DNA of 57,286 nucleotides from Rubripirellula obstinata. Lineage in GTDB: Bacteria; Planctomycetota; Planctomycetia; Pirellulales; Pirellulaceae. Shown here in pieces: positions 37,179 through 45,284 of this stretch. The DNA lies in the NCBI RefSeq assembly GCF_001642955.1, contig NZ_LWSK01000026.1, forward strand, positions 1 to 57,286, read 5' to 3'. The translations under genes and the position numbers were made by a program. The first letter of the stretch is position 1, and the number at the start of each line of letters is the position of its first letter. The notes beneath the pieces were generated by a model. It had not been told where the DNA came from. It worked only from the letters and a program-made list of their open reading frames with translations, and searched no databases.

Positions 37179-38257
37179 CAAACCCGTCCATTGACGTTGG
37201 CACCGGAAACGGATTGAATCAAGCGATCAAGCAATGCTTCGATATCCACGCCATCGGTTTCTGCGTTGAAGGTCAACACCATTCGGTGGCGAAACACGGG
37301 CCGAGCCACCGCGCAAACATCTTCAGTCGTCGCATGGTGTCGCCCGTTTAGCAGCGCCCGCGCCTTGGCCGCTTTGATCAGCGCCAAGCTTGCTCGCGGA
37401 CCACCACCATATTGAACATAGGGCGCGATCTCGGCTGGCATTTTGGAATCACCGGGACGCGTCATGCGAGCGAGGTCAACGGCGGCTTCCATCACATGAT
37501 CGGCCACCAGAATCCGACGCGCGAGTGCTTGCATCGATCGCAGTGAATCCGTCGTCATGACGGGCTTCATTTCAACCGCAGCAGCACTCGTTTGACGTCG
37601 GCAAATTTCGATCTCTTGATCCCGCTCGGGATATTCAACCAAAATCTTTAACAAGAAACGATCCAACTGGGCTTCGGGCAACGGATACGTTCCCTCCACT
37701 TCGATCGGGTTCTGAGTCGCCAGCACAAAGAACGGGTTGGGCAATTCATAGGTCGTCCCGGCAACGGTCAACTGCCGTTCTTCCATCGCTTCCAACAAAG
37801 CACTTTGACTCTTCGGCGGCGTTCGGTTGATCTCATCAGCCAACACTAAATGATGAAAGACCGGACCTTGGACGAATCGAAAGACCCGTTTACCGGTCGT
37901 ACGATCTTCTTCCAGCACCTCGCCGCCCGTGATATCGGCGGGCATTAGATCGGGCGTGAACTGGATCCGAGCAAAACTCATGTCGATCAACTTCGCCAGC
38001 GAACTGATCAACAAAGTCTTCGCCAACCCCGGCATCCCTTGCAGGATACAGTGCCCGCGACAGAGCATGCCGATCATCAACTGCTCGATCATCGGCTCCA
38101 TCCCAACGATCACCAAGCCAAGTTGTTGTCGAAGCTGGTCATAGGCTTCGCGACATTGCAGCACTTCTTGCTGAGTCGCTTCGGTTGACTGTGTTGACTG
38201 TGTTGAATTGGCGGAATGCGGCGGCGGGGCGGGTGACGAGTCGGTCGGATGATTCAC
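37178..38257 (-). CDS. MoxR-family AAA+ ATPase
   Basis: Walker A is LQGMPGLAKTLLISSLAKL and Walker B is LVLADEINRTPPKSQSALLE, followed by MEERQLTVAG and the sensor-1 FVLATQNPIE, all canonical for the MoxR family. These ATPases act as chaperones that mature or activate vWA-domain partners, and three such partners follow it in this operon. The start is GTG at 38257: no ATG is suitable, and an AGGAG ribosome-binding site (complement of 38264-38268) lies 6 nt upstream and overlaps the stop of the EF-hand gene. The N-terminal 35 residues are Ser/Thr/Gln-rich. Confidence 0.95.
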   Translation of the reverse strand: MNHPTDSSPAPPPHSANSTQSTQSTEATQQEVLQCREAYDQLRQQLGLVIVGMEPMIEQLMIGMLCRGHCILQGMPGLAKTLLISSLAKLIDMSFARIQFTPDLMPADITGGEVLEEDRTTGKRVFRFVQGPVFHHLVLADEINRTPPKSQSALLEAMEERQLTVAGTTYELPNPFFVLATQNPIEVEGTYPLPEAQLDRFLLKILVEYPERDQEIEICRRQTSAAAVEMKPVMTTDSLRSMQALARRILVADHVMEAAVDLARMTRPGDSKMPAEIAPYVQYGGGPRASLALIKAAKARALLNGRHHATTEDVCAVARPVFRHRMVLTFNAETDGVDIEALLDRLIQSVSGANVNGRV

Positions 38258-38266
38258 GGATGGCTC

Positions 38267-39898
38267 CTAGGGTTGCTCAATTGCTGTTTCAGAAGGTGTT
38301 AGCAGGCCGTCGTTGTCTTGGTCGTAGTCGCTGAATTGTTTCGTCGATCCGAGAAACTCGCCGCGAGTCAGCGAGCCATCTTGATTGGAGTCCATGCCGG
38401 TAAACCAATCGGGAACCGGCACGGCCGCAGCATTGATTGGCGTCGTCACAACACGCGGCGTTAAAGATTTCAACTGTTCAGTCGCGTCACTGCCCTGGCA
38501 AACGACCAAGTGGTATGCCAAGGGCCATTCCATCGGCGACACGATCCCATCTTGGTTGCAGTCAAGTGCTGCGATTCGATTCGCTGCATTGCGTTGCTCC
38601 ACTTCAACGATCCGTCCATCGGAGTTCGCATCAATCACGCTCCATATCGGATGCTCCGCAACCTTGGCAGCGATTGAAACTTGGCAACTCGGCACACTGG
38701 CCAGGCCTTTGTTGATGTAACCATGGACCGTTAAACGAATCGCGGGACGGGGGGATTTGTTGTTGAACGTTGCCTGAACTCCGCCAGGGATCTCGGAAAC
38801 CGAACCGGATTCGACATGCACAGAGACCTGACTGCCAAGTGTCTTTGCGATGGTTGTGTCAAGCATTTGATCGACCACCGATGCAACTTGATCAAACACA
38901 CCCGATGAACGGACTTCAACGACGGCATCCACGGTATCGATCAATTCGGCGTCCCCGGTTTGCGATTCAGAAATGGCTGGACGATTCCTTTCCAACTCCC
39001 CGTCCAACTCCCCGTCTGACTTCCCGTCTGACTTCCCGCCTGACTTCCCGCCTGACTTCCAGGCCAAGTTCCAGTCCAGCGAGGGCGCGGTCGATCTGCG
39101 TGTCCGCATATTTTTGGAAAAGTTTTCTTGCACTTCCACCAACGTAACGATGCGGTCGCGGTTCGAATCGAGCTGCTTGAGACGCTCGGACAGGCCCTGC
39201 CATTCCGAATTTTGCAGTACGCCGTCGCGATCCAAATCCATCCAAGCAGCCAGAGGTTCGACCAACTGGCTGGGGGGAGAAACCGAGTCGCGGGCGATCA
39301 GCCACAACGGTCCTGGACGCCATTGATCCAACATCCAATTGAGTTCTTCACGATCAGCCGTTTGGACACCTGTCGCTCGTACCAACCGTTCCAACTTGGT
39401 TAAAACACTGTCGCGATCGTAGGCCGATGGCGTCACGGTGACTTCTTTAGTGTTATCACTCGGTTTTGACTCAGTTGCGATGGGCTGCTCCACCCCAGCA
39501 CGCTCGATCACTTCGTCAAGCAACTTCTCTGTGGCCCGTTCCGGTGACAAACCATCGATCAACACCGACATTCGAATCAGGAGATTTCCGTGCGGCGTTT
39601 GCAACACCAACGGCACATGGTCTCGCTCGCTACCCGCGATCACGGTTGGCAACATCCATTGACCGCTTGCATCGGTTTCGTAGCCCGCGAGCTTGCGAGT
39701 GGCCGAATCTCCATCAGCGCGGTAGATACCAAACGCCGGGCTGGTCGTCATCCCATTATTCACCGCAACAGGCAACATCGCAGCGGTGATCTGCTTGTCC
39801 GGACTGCGATCATCAGCAGCAAACGCAGGCGAAAACCCTAGGCTTGCAACCGCCATTACCGCCAACCCAATCGGCCGATAGAAACGAACACCATTCAT
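38267..39898 (-). CDS. Secreted EF-hand protein
   Basis: A signal peptide (RFYRPIGLAVMAVASLGF, cleavage after AFA) precedes about 510 residues with several calcium-binding loops: DLDRDGVLQNSEW, DSNRDRIVTLVEV, DANSDGRIVEVEQ, DCNQDGIVSPMEW, DSNQDGSLTRGEF and DQDNDGLLTPSET. A 12-bp tandem tract encodes Lys-Ser-Gly-Gly/Lys-Ser-Asp-Gly/Glu-Leu-Asp-Gly units near residue 300. ATG 39898 is preferred to ATG 39913 because it forms a 4-bp ATGA overlap with the DUF1501 stop, the junction type used along this operon. A calcium sensor or scaffold at the cell surface is inferred. Confidence 0.85.
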   Translation of the reverse strand: MNGVRFYRPIGLAVMAVASLGFSPAFAADDRSPDKQITAAMLPVAVNNGMTTSPAFGIYRADGDSATRKLAGYETDASGQWMLPTVIAGSERDHVPLVLQTPHGNLLIRMSVLIDGLSPERATEKLLDEVIERAGVEQPIATESKPSDNTKEVTVTPSAYDRDSVLTKLERLVRATGVQTADREELNWMLDQWRPGPLWLIARDSVSPPSQLVEPLAAWMDLDRDGVLQNSEWQGLSERLKQLDSNRDRIVTLVEVQENFSKNMRTRRSTAPSLDWNLAWKSGGKSGGKSDGKSDGELDGELERNRPAISESQTGDAELIDTVDAVVEVRSSGVFDQVASVVDQMLDTTIAKTLGSQVSVHVESGSVSEIPGGVQATFNNKSPRPAIRLTVHGYINKGLASVPSCQVSIAAKVAEHPIWSVIDANSDGRIVEVEQRNAANRIAALDCNQDGIVSPMEWPLAYHLVVCQGSDATEQLKSLTPRVVTTPINAAAVPVPDWFTGMDSNQDGSLTRGEFLGSTKQFSDYDQDNDGLLTPSETAIEQP

Positions 39899-41226
39899 CC
39901 GATCAAGTCCCATACCGGTTCTGCATCAACGATTGGCACTGGACGACCGCTTTGATCGATGACCGTTTCTTCGGGTTGGACACCCGTGGCTTGGCAAATC
40001 GTTGCCAACCACTCGGGAATGGTCACGGGGTTTTCGACAATCGTCATCCCGTCATCGGACGTCTTCCCGTAAGCCTGGCCCGCCGCGACATCGCCGCCCG
40101 CCAGCACTCCCGCAAACGCTCGTGGGAAATGGTCGCGTCCCGCGTTGTTGTTGATTCGCGGTGTTCGACCAAACTCGCCCATACAAACGACTGTCGTTGT
40201 TTCCAAAAGCCCGCGTGATGAAAGGTCGCTTAGCAGCGCGGCGAATCCGGCGTCTAATTCACGCGACAGGTTTTCAACCGCAGGGAAATTCTGCGTATGG
40301 CTATCCCAGGTGCTTCCACCGATGGTGCTACTGCTAAGCGTCACCTCGACACAGGAAACACCCGATTCGACCAATCGCCGAGCCAACAAACATCCTTGAC
40401 CAAATGTACCAACGCCATAATTGCGACGAATCGATTCTGGTTCACGCGACAGGTCAAACACTTCCGCCTGACCGCTCGTCATTAACTCCCTTGCGTTTTG
40501 GTAGGTTCCTTGATGAGCAACCAGCCCTGGATTCTTACGATCAGCAATGAAGTTTCCCTCCAGTGCATCCCATAGCTCCACGCGTCGTTGCCAACGATCT
40601 TCGTCGATCGAATGATGACGCGAAAGCGAGTTGACCGTTAATGATGCAGGCGTGCCTGATCGAATATCGGCATCGGCGTTGGCACCCGTCGCCACCGCAA
40701 CTTCCATCGGTTGAAAGCGAGGCCCCAAGTAACCGGAACCAATCGGCCGAGCGGCAATGAACCCGCTTCCGCCAACCGACACAAGCGGCGGCAGCGTCGT
40801 GCGGCTTTCGGTCAATTGATGCCCAATCAGCGATCGCAGAGCCGGAGCCTTCATTGGGCCGCCCATCTTTTGACCGGTCTGCAAAAAGTATGACCCTCGT
40901 TCGTGATCACCTTCCTTGCTGGTCAACGTGCGAACGATCGCCAACTTGTCAGCGTGTTTGGCTAACTCGGGTAAATGTTCGCTAAAGCGAACGCCGGGAA
41001 CGTTGGTGGACACTTCTGAGAACTCGCCACCATTTTCATGCTTGGGCTTCATGTCGAACGTATCGGTTTGACTGGGGCCACCCGACATCCACAAGATAAT
41101 GCACGCACGACGCTGGTCATTCTTCGCGGCCCCCATCGCGATCCGGGGAAGAAAACCAGACACAGCGACCGTGCTGGCGGACAAAGAGCCCTGCAAAAAG
41201 CTTCGACGTTTCAGGTTAGCGTTCAT
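39895..41226 (-). CDS. DUF1501 protein, Tat-exported
   Basis: The N terminus MNANLKRRSFLQGSLSAS is a twin-arginine signal. The body is a DUF1501 protein with the usual WMSGGPSQTDTFDMKP start, the central RRLVESGVSCVEV and the late MGEFGRTPRINNNAGRDHFP block. DUF1501 is distantly related to the alkaline-phosphatase superfamily and is expanded in planctomycetes, usually paired with DUF1549/DUF1553 proteins. Here that partner lies upstream, beyond 462 bp of repeats. It is coupled by overlap to the EF-hand gene. The substrate is unknown. Confidence 0.93.
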   Translation of the reverse strand: MNANLKRRSFLQGSLSASTVAVSGFLPRIAMGAAKNDQRRACIILWMSGGPSQTDTFDMKPKHENGGEFSEVSTNVPGVRFSEHLPELAKHADKLAIVRTLTSKEGDHERGSYFLQTGQKMGGPMKAPALRSLIGHQLTESRTTLPPLVSVGGSGFIAARPIGSGYLGPRFQPMEVAVATGANADADIRSGTPASLTVNSLSRHHSIDEDRWQRRVELWDALEGNFIADRKNPGLVAHQGTYQNARELMTSGQAEVFDLSREPESIRRNYGVGTFGQGCLLARRLVESGVSCVEVTLSSSTIGGSTWDSHTQNFPAVENLSRELDAGFAALLSDLSSRGLLETTTVVCMGEFGRTPRINNNAGRDHFPRAFAGVLAGGDVAAGQAYGKTSDDGMTIVENPVTIPEWLATICQATGVQPEETVIDQSGRPVPIVDAEPVWDLIG

Positions 41227-41688
41227 CGTAAAAATCCAATACTCGCGAACGAAAAATCAAGACTGTGATCGTTCTTGGCAATCGCGTACAAAAAAGTGAG
41301 CCGCGACGCGTAAGCGGCCGGGCCTCGACGCGTAGGTGGCTGAACGCCAGTCCCGGAGGGACGAAAGCTCGGTGCCGGGTGCGTAGCACCCGGAAACAAG
41401 CGAACACCACTCCTCTCTTCCACGAGCGATCGGCGGCAAAGCCGCCGATCGCTCGTGGAAGAAACAATCCGTGGGGCAACATCAACCGGGTGCTGACGCA
41501 CCCGGCAATGGGCTTTCACCGCTCCGCGGCTACGGTCGTTGATTTGTGTAGCGGCCGCGAAGTTCCAAAGCTGGACGCTTTCGTAAGCGGCCTGGCCTCG
41601 ACGCGTACGCGGTTGCAACATTCGCACTGCCCGGCCGCTTACGCGTCGCGGTTCACTATCACGCCAAATTTTCATGATTGTTTACTCC
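41227..41688. repeat. Repeat mosaic between DUF1549 and DUF1501 genes
   Basis: No gene is supported. gtgagccgcgacgcgtaagc units occur at about 41297-41325, with inverted relatives at 41625-41655. gccgggtgcgtagcacccgg (about 41375-41395) and cgggtgctgacgcacccgg (about 41487-41505) are small hairpins. A very strong hairpin has perfect 21-bp arms at 41417-41437 and 41441-41461 with an AAA loop and no T run. Transcripts from the sigma-factor side must cross this region to reach the DUF1501 gene, unless a promoter lies within it. Confidence 0.85.
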
Positions 41689-44226
41689 CTAATGATTGGT
41701 CGCGAATTCGGCGCTGTTCAACAATGCCCAAACGAGGTCTGACAATACTTCGCTGGTTTCATCTTTCCGCACATCCTGCAAGATACGATTGACCGCAGCG
41801 GATTCCCGTTGCGACGGTGGTCGCCCAACCAATGACAGAAACACGGTCTCGATCCGATCAGCGTCGCTGAAGAACGGTGCTCGCAACCCGCGAAGCAAAC
41901 GCGAACTGTCTTCACCGGCTGATAAATTCGACAGCGTTCCGTTCATCAATGATAACGCTTGCGGGATACCGGCTTGGTATTCCAAGACCGAATCAGACGT
42001 ACTGCCGAACTTTTCAACAAACGAATCACGAGCCGTGTTATTGACTCGGTTCAATCCGAGTGCAGGATCCAACGCAACCGACGATTCACCGAGCCCGCCT
42101 GACGCCACCAACAAACAATCGTACAACTGTTCGGCCGTTAACCAGCGAATCGGCATTGAATCAAACATCGGGCGATCGGTGTCAGATTCAGTTTGACTGG
42201 ATCGTTGATAAGCATCCGACAAGACAATTGCCGAAACCAGACTGCGGACATCGTAATTCGATTCGATGAAGAACGCAGCCAATTCTTCTAGCAGCTCCGG
42301 TGACAGAGCTGGATTGTGTGTCCCAAAATCATCGCGAGGGTGAACCAGTCCAGCACCGAAGAAGTGCGACCACACGAGGTTCACCGTCGCGCGTGCGAAC
42401 TGACGGTTGGTCGGATCTGTGATCCAGTCGGCCAACTGACGCCGTCGCTGATTCGATTCGGGTTGCTCGTTCAATCGTCCGCCGCCCAACAACCGCGGTT
42501 GAACCACAATCTCCGTATCAGGAAACGTGACTTCTCCGTCGCCGACGTCCCTGACCTGCAACACGCTAGACATCGCATTCATCTTTCCCTGCGGGCGAGA
42601 AATCCGAGCAAACAACGCAGCGTAACCCCAAAAATCGGTTTGCGTCCATGTGTCGTAGGGATGGTCGTGGCACATCGCACAATCAATGCGAGTTCCCAGG
42701 AAAGTCCGCGCCGTCTGTTTCGCCAAATGATCGGGCTTCATTTCCAAAGCGGTCGTAAACAAAACCGGCCCAGGGTCACCGACGCGTCCTTGTGCGGTCA
42801 ACAAGTCGCGAACAATTTGGTCGTAAGAAACGCGAGCTTCAAATTGTTCAGCCAACCAGGCCTGCAGCGCCGGTTTGCCACCAAACTGTTCCAATTCAAC
42901 ATCAGGCGGCAACAACCATCGCACCCAAACAGACGCCATGTTGGAATCAAAGTCGGGTGAATCCAGCATTCTGCTAAGTAACGAAGCGACGTCAAACTTA
43001 CCGCCATCAATGCCCTGTCGAATTTCGGCCACATGAGGAATCCGGCCGGTCAAATCCAAATGCATTCGTCGAAACAGTGTCGGTGCATCGGCGGCCGGTC
43101 CAGGTTGCAAACCTTCATCGTCCCAAACACTCTTCAAACGGTCATCGACCCTGGTCGCCATCGCTTTCGCATCGGACGGCACCTGAACCGGTAGCGGTTG
43201 CGGCCAAGTGCGAGTGGGCTCGGTTGCGACGAATGGTTCTGGGCCAGCGTCAAGAGGCAGCGAGACCTCTGGTTGACGCGATACGGCGACCGAGCTCGCA
43301 TCTTGTTCTTCGTTGTCGTCCTTAGCATCCGACTTGCCCATGGAAAGCGAATCGGTTGCAGGCTTGGTTGACCGGTCGGACATCATTGACGCCCAATCCG
43401 GGGGAACCCCAAGCGATGACAATTGTGTCGGACCTTTTTTGGGATACGCAAGCGGCAGTCGCGAATCGGAATTGCTGTCCCGAACATCGCCGGAATCATC
43501 CAGATCAATCCAAACGGGCAGACCGGTCGATGAGTCGATACCGAAGCTCGCATCGAATGCTGCCTGTTCAACATCCGCCTCGGCGAAACGAACTTTCAAA
43601 ATGCCGTCTGCTCCGCCGGACGTATCTACGGTTTGCCATGATTCGTTGACAACACGCAGCCCACTGTTGCCGTCGCCGCGCAGAGCATCGAGTACACGCA
43701 ATGCTCGCACCTGAATGCTTGACCGAACCGATTTCGCATCCACCAGTGATTTCGATTGTTTGGTTTCGCGATCAAACGTTGCATGGGTTCCCTTGGTCGC
43801 CCATGCAACCGAACTCGAAGATTCGACCGCAGCGAATTTCCCGTCGGACGACACCCAACCAACGAAACTCTGGCCCTGTTCCTGAAAGTTGACTCGCAAG
43901 AACGCCTCATCACTCAATCGATCTCGCATCGCATCAAAGCTGTAGACGGGCCGGGCCGGCCAAAGCACCATCACCAACACAGCCGCCGCAGCCGCAACAA
44001 AACCCAACGACAAACGACGCCATGATCTGGGACTTTTCGCAGTCGGCCGCTGAACGTTATTTTCGATTGCTAATTGACTTTCAGCAAACTGGTTTTGCAG
44101 CCGTTCCTTCAACTGATCTTTAAACTGTTCACTCGGCGAGACACTCGAAAAGCCTTTATCAAACATTTCCGCGATGCGAGAGCCCGAAGCATTGTTGTCA
44201 GAGTCATTTTTTCGATCACTCATCAT
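41689..44226 (-). CDS. Anti-sigma-like / DUF1549-DUF1553 fusion protein
   Basis: This 845-residue protein has a cytoplasmic N terminus of about 70 residues, one membrane helix (LGFVAAAAAVLVMVLWPA), and an outside region (about 95-270) resembling the LolA/FecR-like parts of membrane anti-sigma factors. DUF1549 (about 350-560) follows with the LFRRMHLDLTGRIPHVAEI opening and a CAMCHDHPYDTW motif (CxxCH pattern). DUF1553 (about 595-840) contains WITDPTNRQFARATVNLVWS. The helix plus the adjacent ECF sigma gene make an anti-sigma role likely, with a DUF1549/1553 sensor outside, but no zinc HxxxCxxC anti-sigma motif is present. ATG 44226 overlaps the sigma stop by 4 bp (ATGA). Confidence 0.85.
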   Translation of the reverse strand: MMSDRKNDSDNNASGSRIAEMFDKGFSSVSPSEQFKDQLKERLQNQFAESQLAIENNVQRPTAKSPRSWRRLSLGFVAAAAAVLVMVLWPARPVYSFDAMRDRLSDEAFLRVNFQEQGQSFVGWVSSDGKFAAVESSSSVAWATKGTHATFDRETKQSKSLVDAKSVRSSIQVRALRVLDALRGDGNSGLRVVNESWQTVDTSGGADGILKVRFAEADVEQAAFDASFGIDSSTGLPVWIDLDDSGDVRDSNSDSRLPLAYPKKGPTQLSSLGVPPDWASMMSDRSTKPATDSLSMGKSDAKDDNEEQDASSVAVSRQPEVSLPLDAGPEPFVATEPTRTWPQPLPVQVPSDAKAMATRVDDRLKSVWDDEGLQPGPAADAPTLFRRMHLDLTGRIPHVAEIRQGIDGGKFDVASLLSRMLDSPDFDSNMASVWVRWLLPPDVELEQFGGKPALQAWLAEQFEARVSYDQIVRDLLTAQGRVGDPGPVLFTTALEMKPDHLAKQTARTFLGTRIDCAMCHDHPYDTWTQTDFWGYAALFARISRPQGKMNAMSSVLQVRDVGDGEVTFPDTEIVVQPRLLGGGRLNEQPESNQRRRQLADWITDPTNRQFARATVNLVWSHFFGAGLVHPRDDFGTHNPALSPELLEELAAFFIESNYDVRSLVSAIVLSDAYQRSSQTESDTDRPMFDSMPIRWLTAEQLYDCLLVASGGLGESSVALDPALGLNRVNNTARDSFVEKFGSTSDSVLEYQAGIPQALSLMNGTLSNLSAGEDSSRLLRGLRAPFFSDADRIETVFLSLVGRPPSQRESAAVNRILQDVRKDETSEVLSDLVWALLNSAEFATNH

Positions 44227-44825
44227 CCGGCTCCCTGCTCTGGTGATGAAACAATGGAAGACTCCGCTGGCCTTGCTTGCAGCCGATCACACTCTTTGCG
44301 AAAGCTCTCCCGCGCTCGATAGAGCAATGAATTGGCGGCTGACATACTTAGCTCCAGAGCCGTGGCCACTTGCTGGACTGAAAAACCATCGAGATAACAA
44401 AGTTCAAGAGCATCGCGATGATCGCTTGGCAAACGCCCAAGAATGCTTTGAACCAAATGACAATCCTCCTGTTCTTCCATCGCCGAAGATGGCGAAGCCG
44501 CCTCCGGCACGTCACGTTCTGTCGTCGCGATCACCGCCCAAGCCTTTCGCTGAACCTGATTCCTGCGAATCCAATCCACTGATTTGTTCCTGACCACTCG
44601 CCGTATCCAAGCCATCACAGCCAAATCCGATTCGGGCAAATCGTCAAGCTCCTTCACCAACGCCAAAAAGGCTTCCGAACAAATGTCCTCAGCCGCACAT
44701 TGATCGCCAACCTGATTCCAGGCGTACCGATAAACCGGCGTGATCAACCAATCATACAACTCGCCAAAGGCCTCGCGGCCTCCGCGTTTTGCTCGACTGA
44801 TTCGCTGCGAAGATTCCAAGAACAA
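44223..44825 (-). CDS. ECF-type RNA polymerase sigma factor
   Basis: This 200-residue protein has only sigma regions 2 and 4, as in ECF factors: EAFGELYDWLITPVYRYAWN, DICSEAFLALVKEL and WIRRVVRNKSVDWIRR for region 2; LPSDHRDALELCYLDGFSVQ with a helix-turn-helix (ATALELSMSAANSLLYRARE) for region 4. An in-frame TAG lies eight codons before the listed start and no ATG is available, so translation must begin at a rare TTG (44825 or 44819). It is the first gene of the long operon and overlaps the fusion gene, giving a sigma/anti-sigma pair. Confidence 0.92.
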   Translation of the reverse strand: MFLESSQRISRAKRGGREAFGELYDWLITPVYRYAWNQVGDQCAAEDICSEAFLALVKELDDLPESDLAVMAWIRRVVRNKSVDWIRRNQVQRKAWAVIATTERDVPEAASPSSAMEEQEDCHLVQSILGRLPSDHRDALELCYLDGFSVQQVATALELSMSAANSLLYRARESFRKECDRLQARPAESSIVSSPEQGAG

Positions 44826-44985
44826 GTCCGTAGATCGGGGCCAGAACTACCATTACAGTCGTGGGACGCGAAAGATGCGCTCTCGAAAAATCAAGAATAA
44901 CAGATTATTCAGCAACACTTCTCGGCAAACGCCTGCACGTTCTGCCCTTAGATCCAGGTGGTAGCTTGTTCGCGATTGAATTAAC

Positions 44986-45117
44986 CACGGATGGCTTTCG
45001 CGGGACCACGGATGTTTTGGGGCGAAGGGATTTTCGATAGCGGTTTAGATTATTTTCTTATTCGCCATCCGCCCACCGGCCGCGCAACATCCGTGGTCCC
45101 GCGAAAGCCATCCGTGG
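44986..45117. repeat. CCACGGATGG palindromic element, copy 3
   Basis: Perfect 32-bp inverted arms lie at 44986-45017 and 45086-45117. The 68-bp spacer closely resembles that of copy 2 (gcgaagggatttt...gtttagattattttct). It separates the end of the exporter gene from the sigma-factor gene. Confidence 0.92.
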
Positions 45118-45192
45118 CGTGCTATTTACGCTCCGGTCGCTTAGATCGGCACCCGCACTAGTAGTCCATGTCAGCTCAATCTTCGGTTAGGA

Positions 45193-45260
45193 GGTAGCGG
45201 AAGTCGCGTAGACTTTCGGCGTCCCCCTCGTAGCCGAAACTCTTGGCGAGTTCCGCTACC
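45193..45260. repeat. ggtagcggaa nested hairpin
   Basis: ggtagcggaa (45193-45202) pairs with ttccgctacc (45251-45260), and an inner pair ctttcggc/gccgaaac is nested between them. It lies 25 bp after the exporter stop and could terminate its transcript. It appears to be another dispersed palindromic unit. Confidence 0.7.
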
Positions 45261-45284
45261 CGAAAATTGAGGTGACGCGGAATA

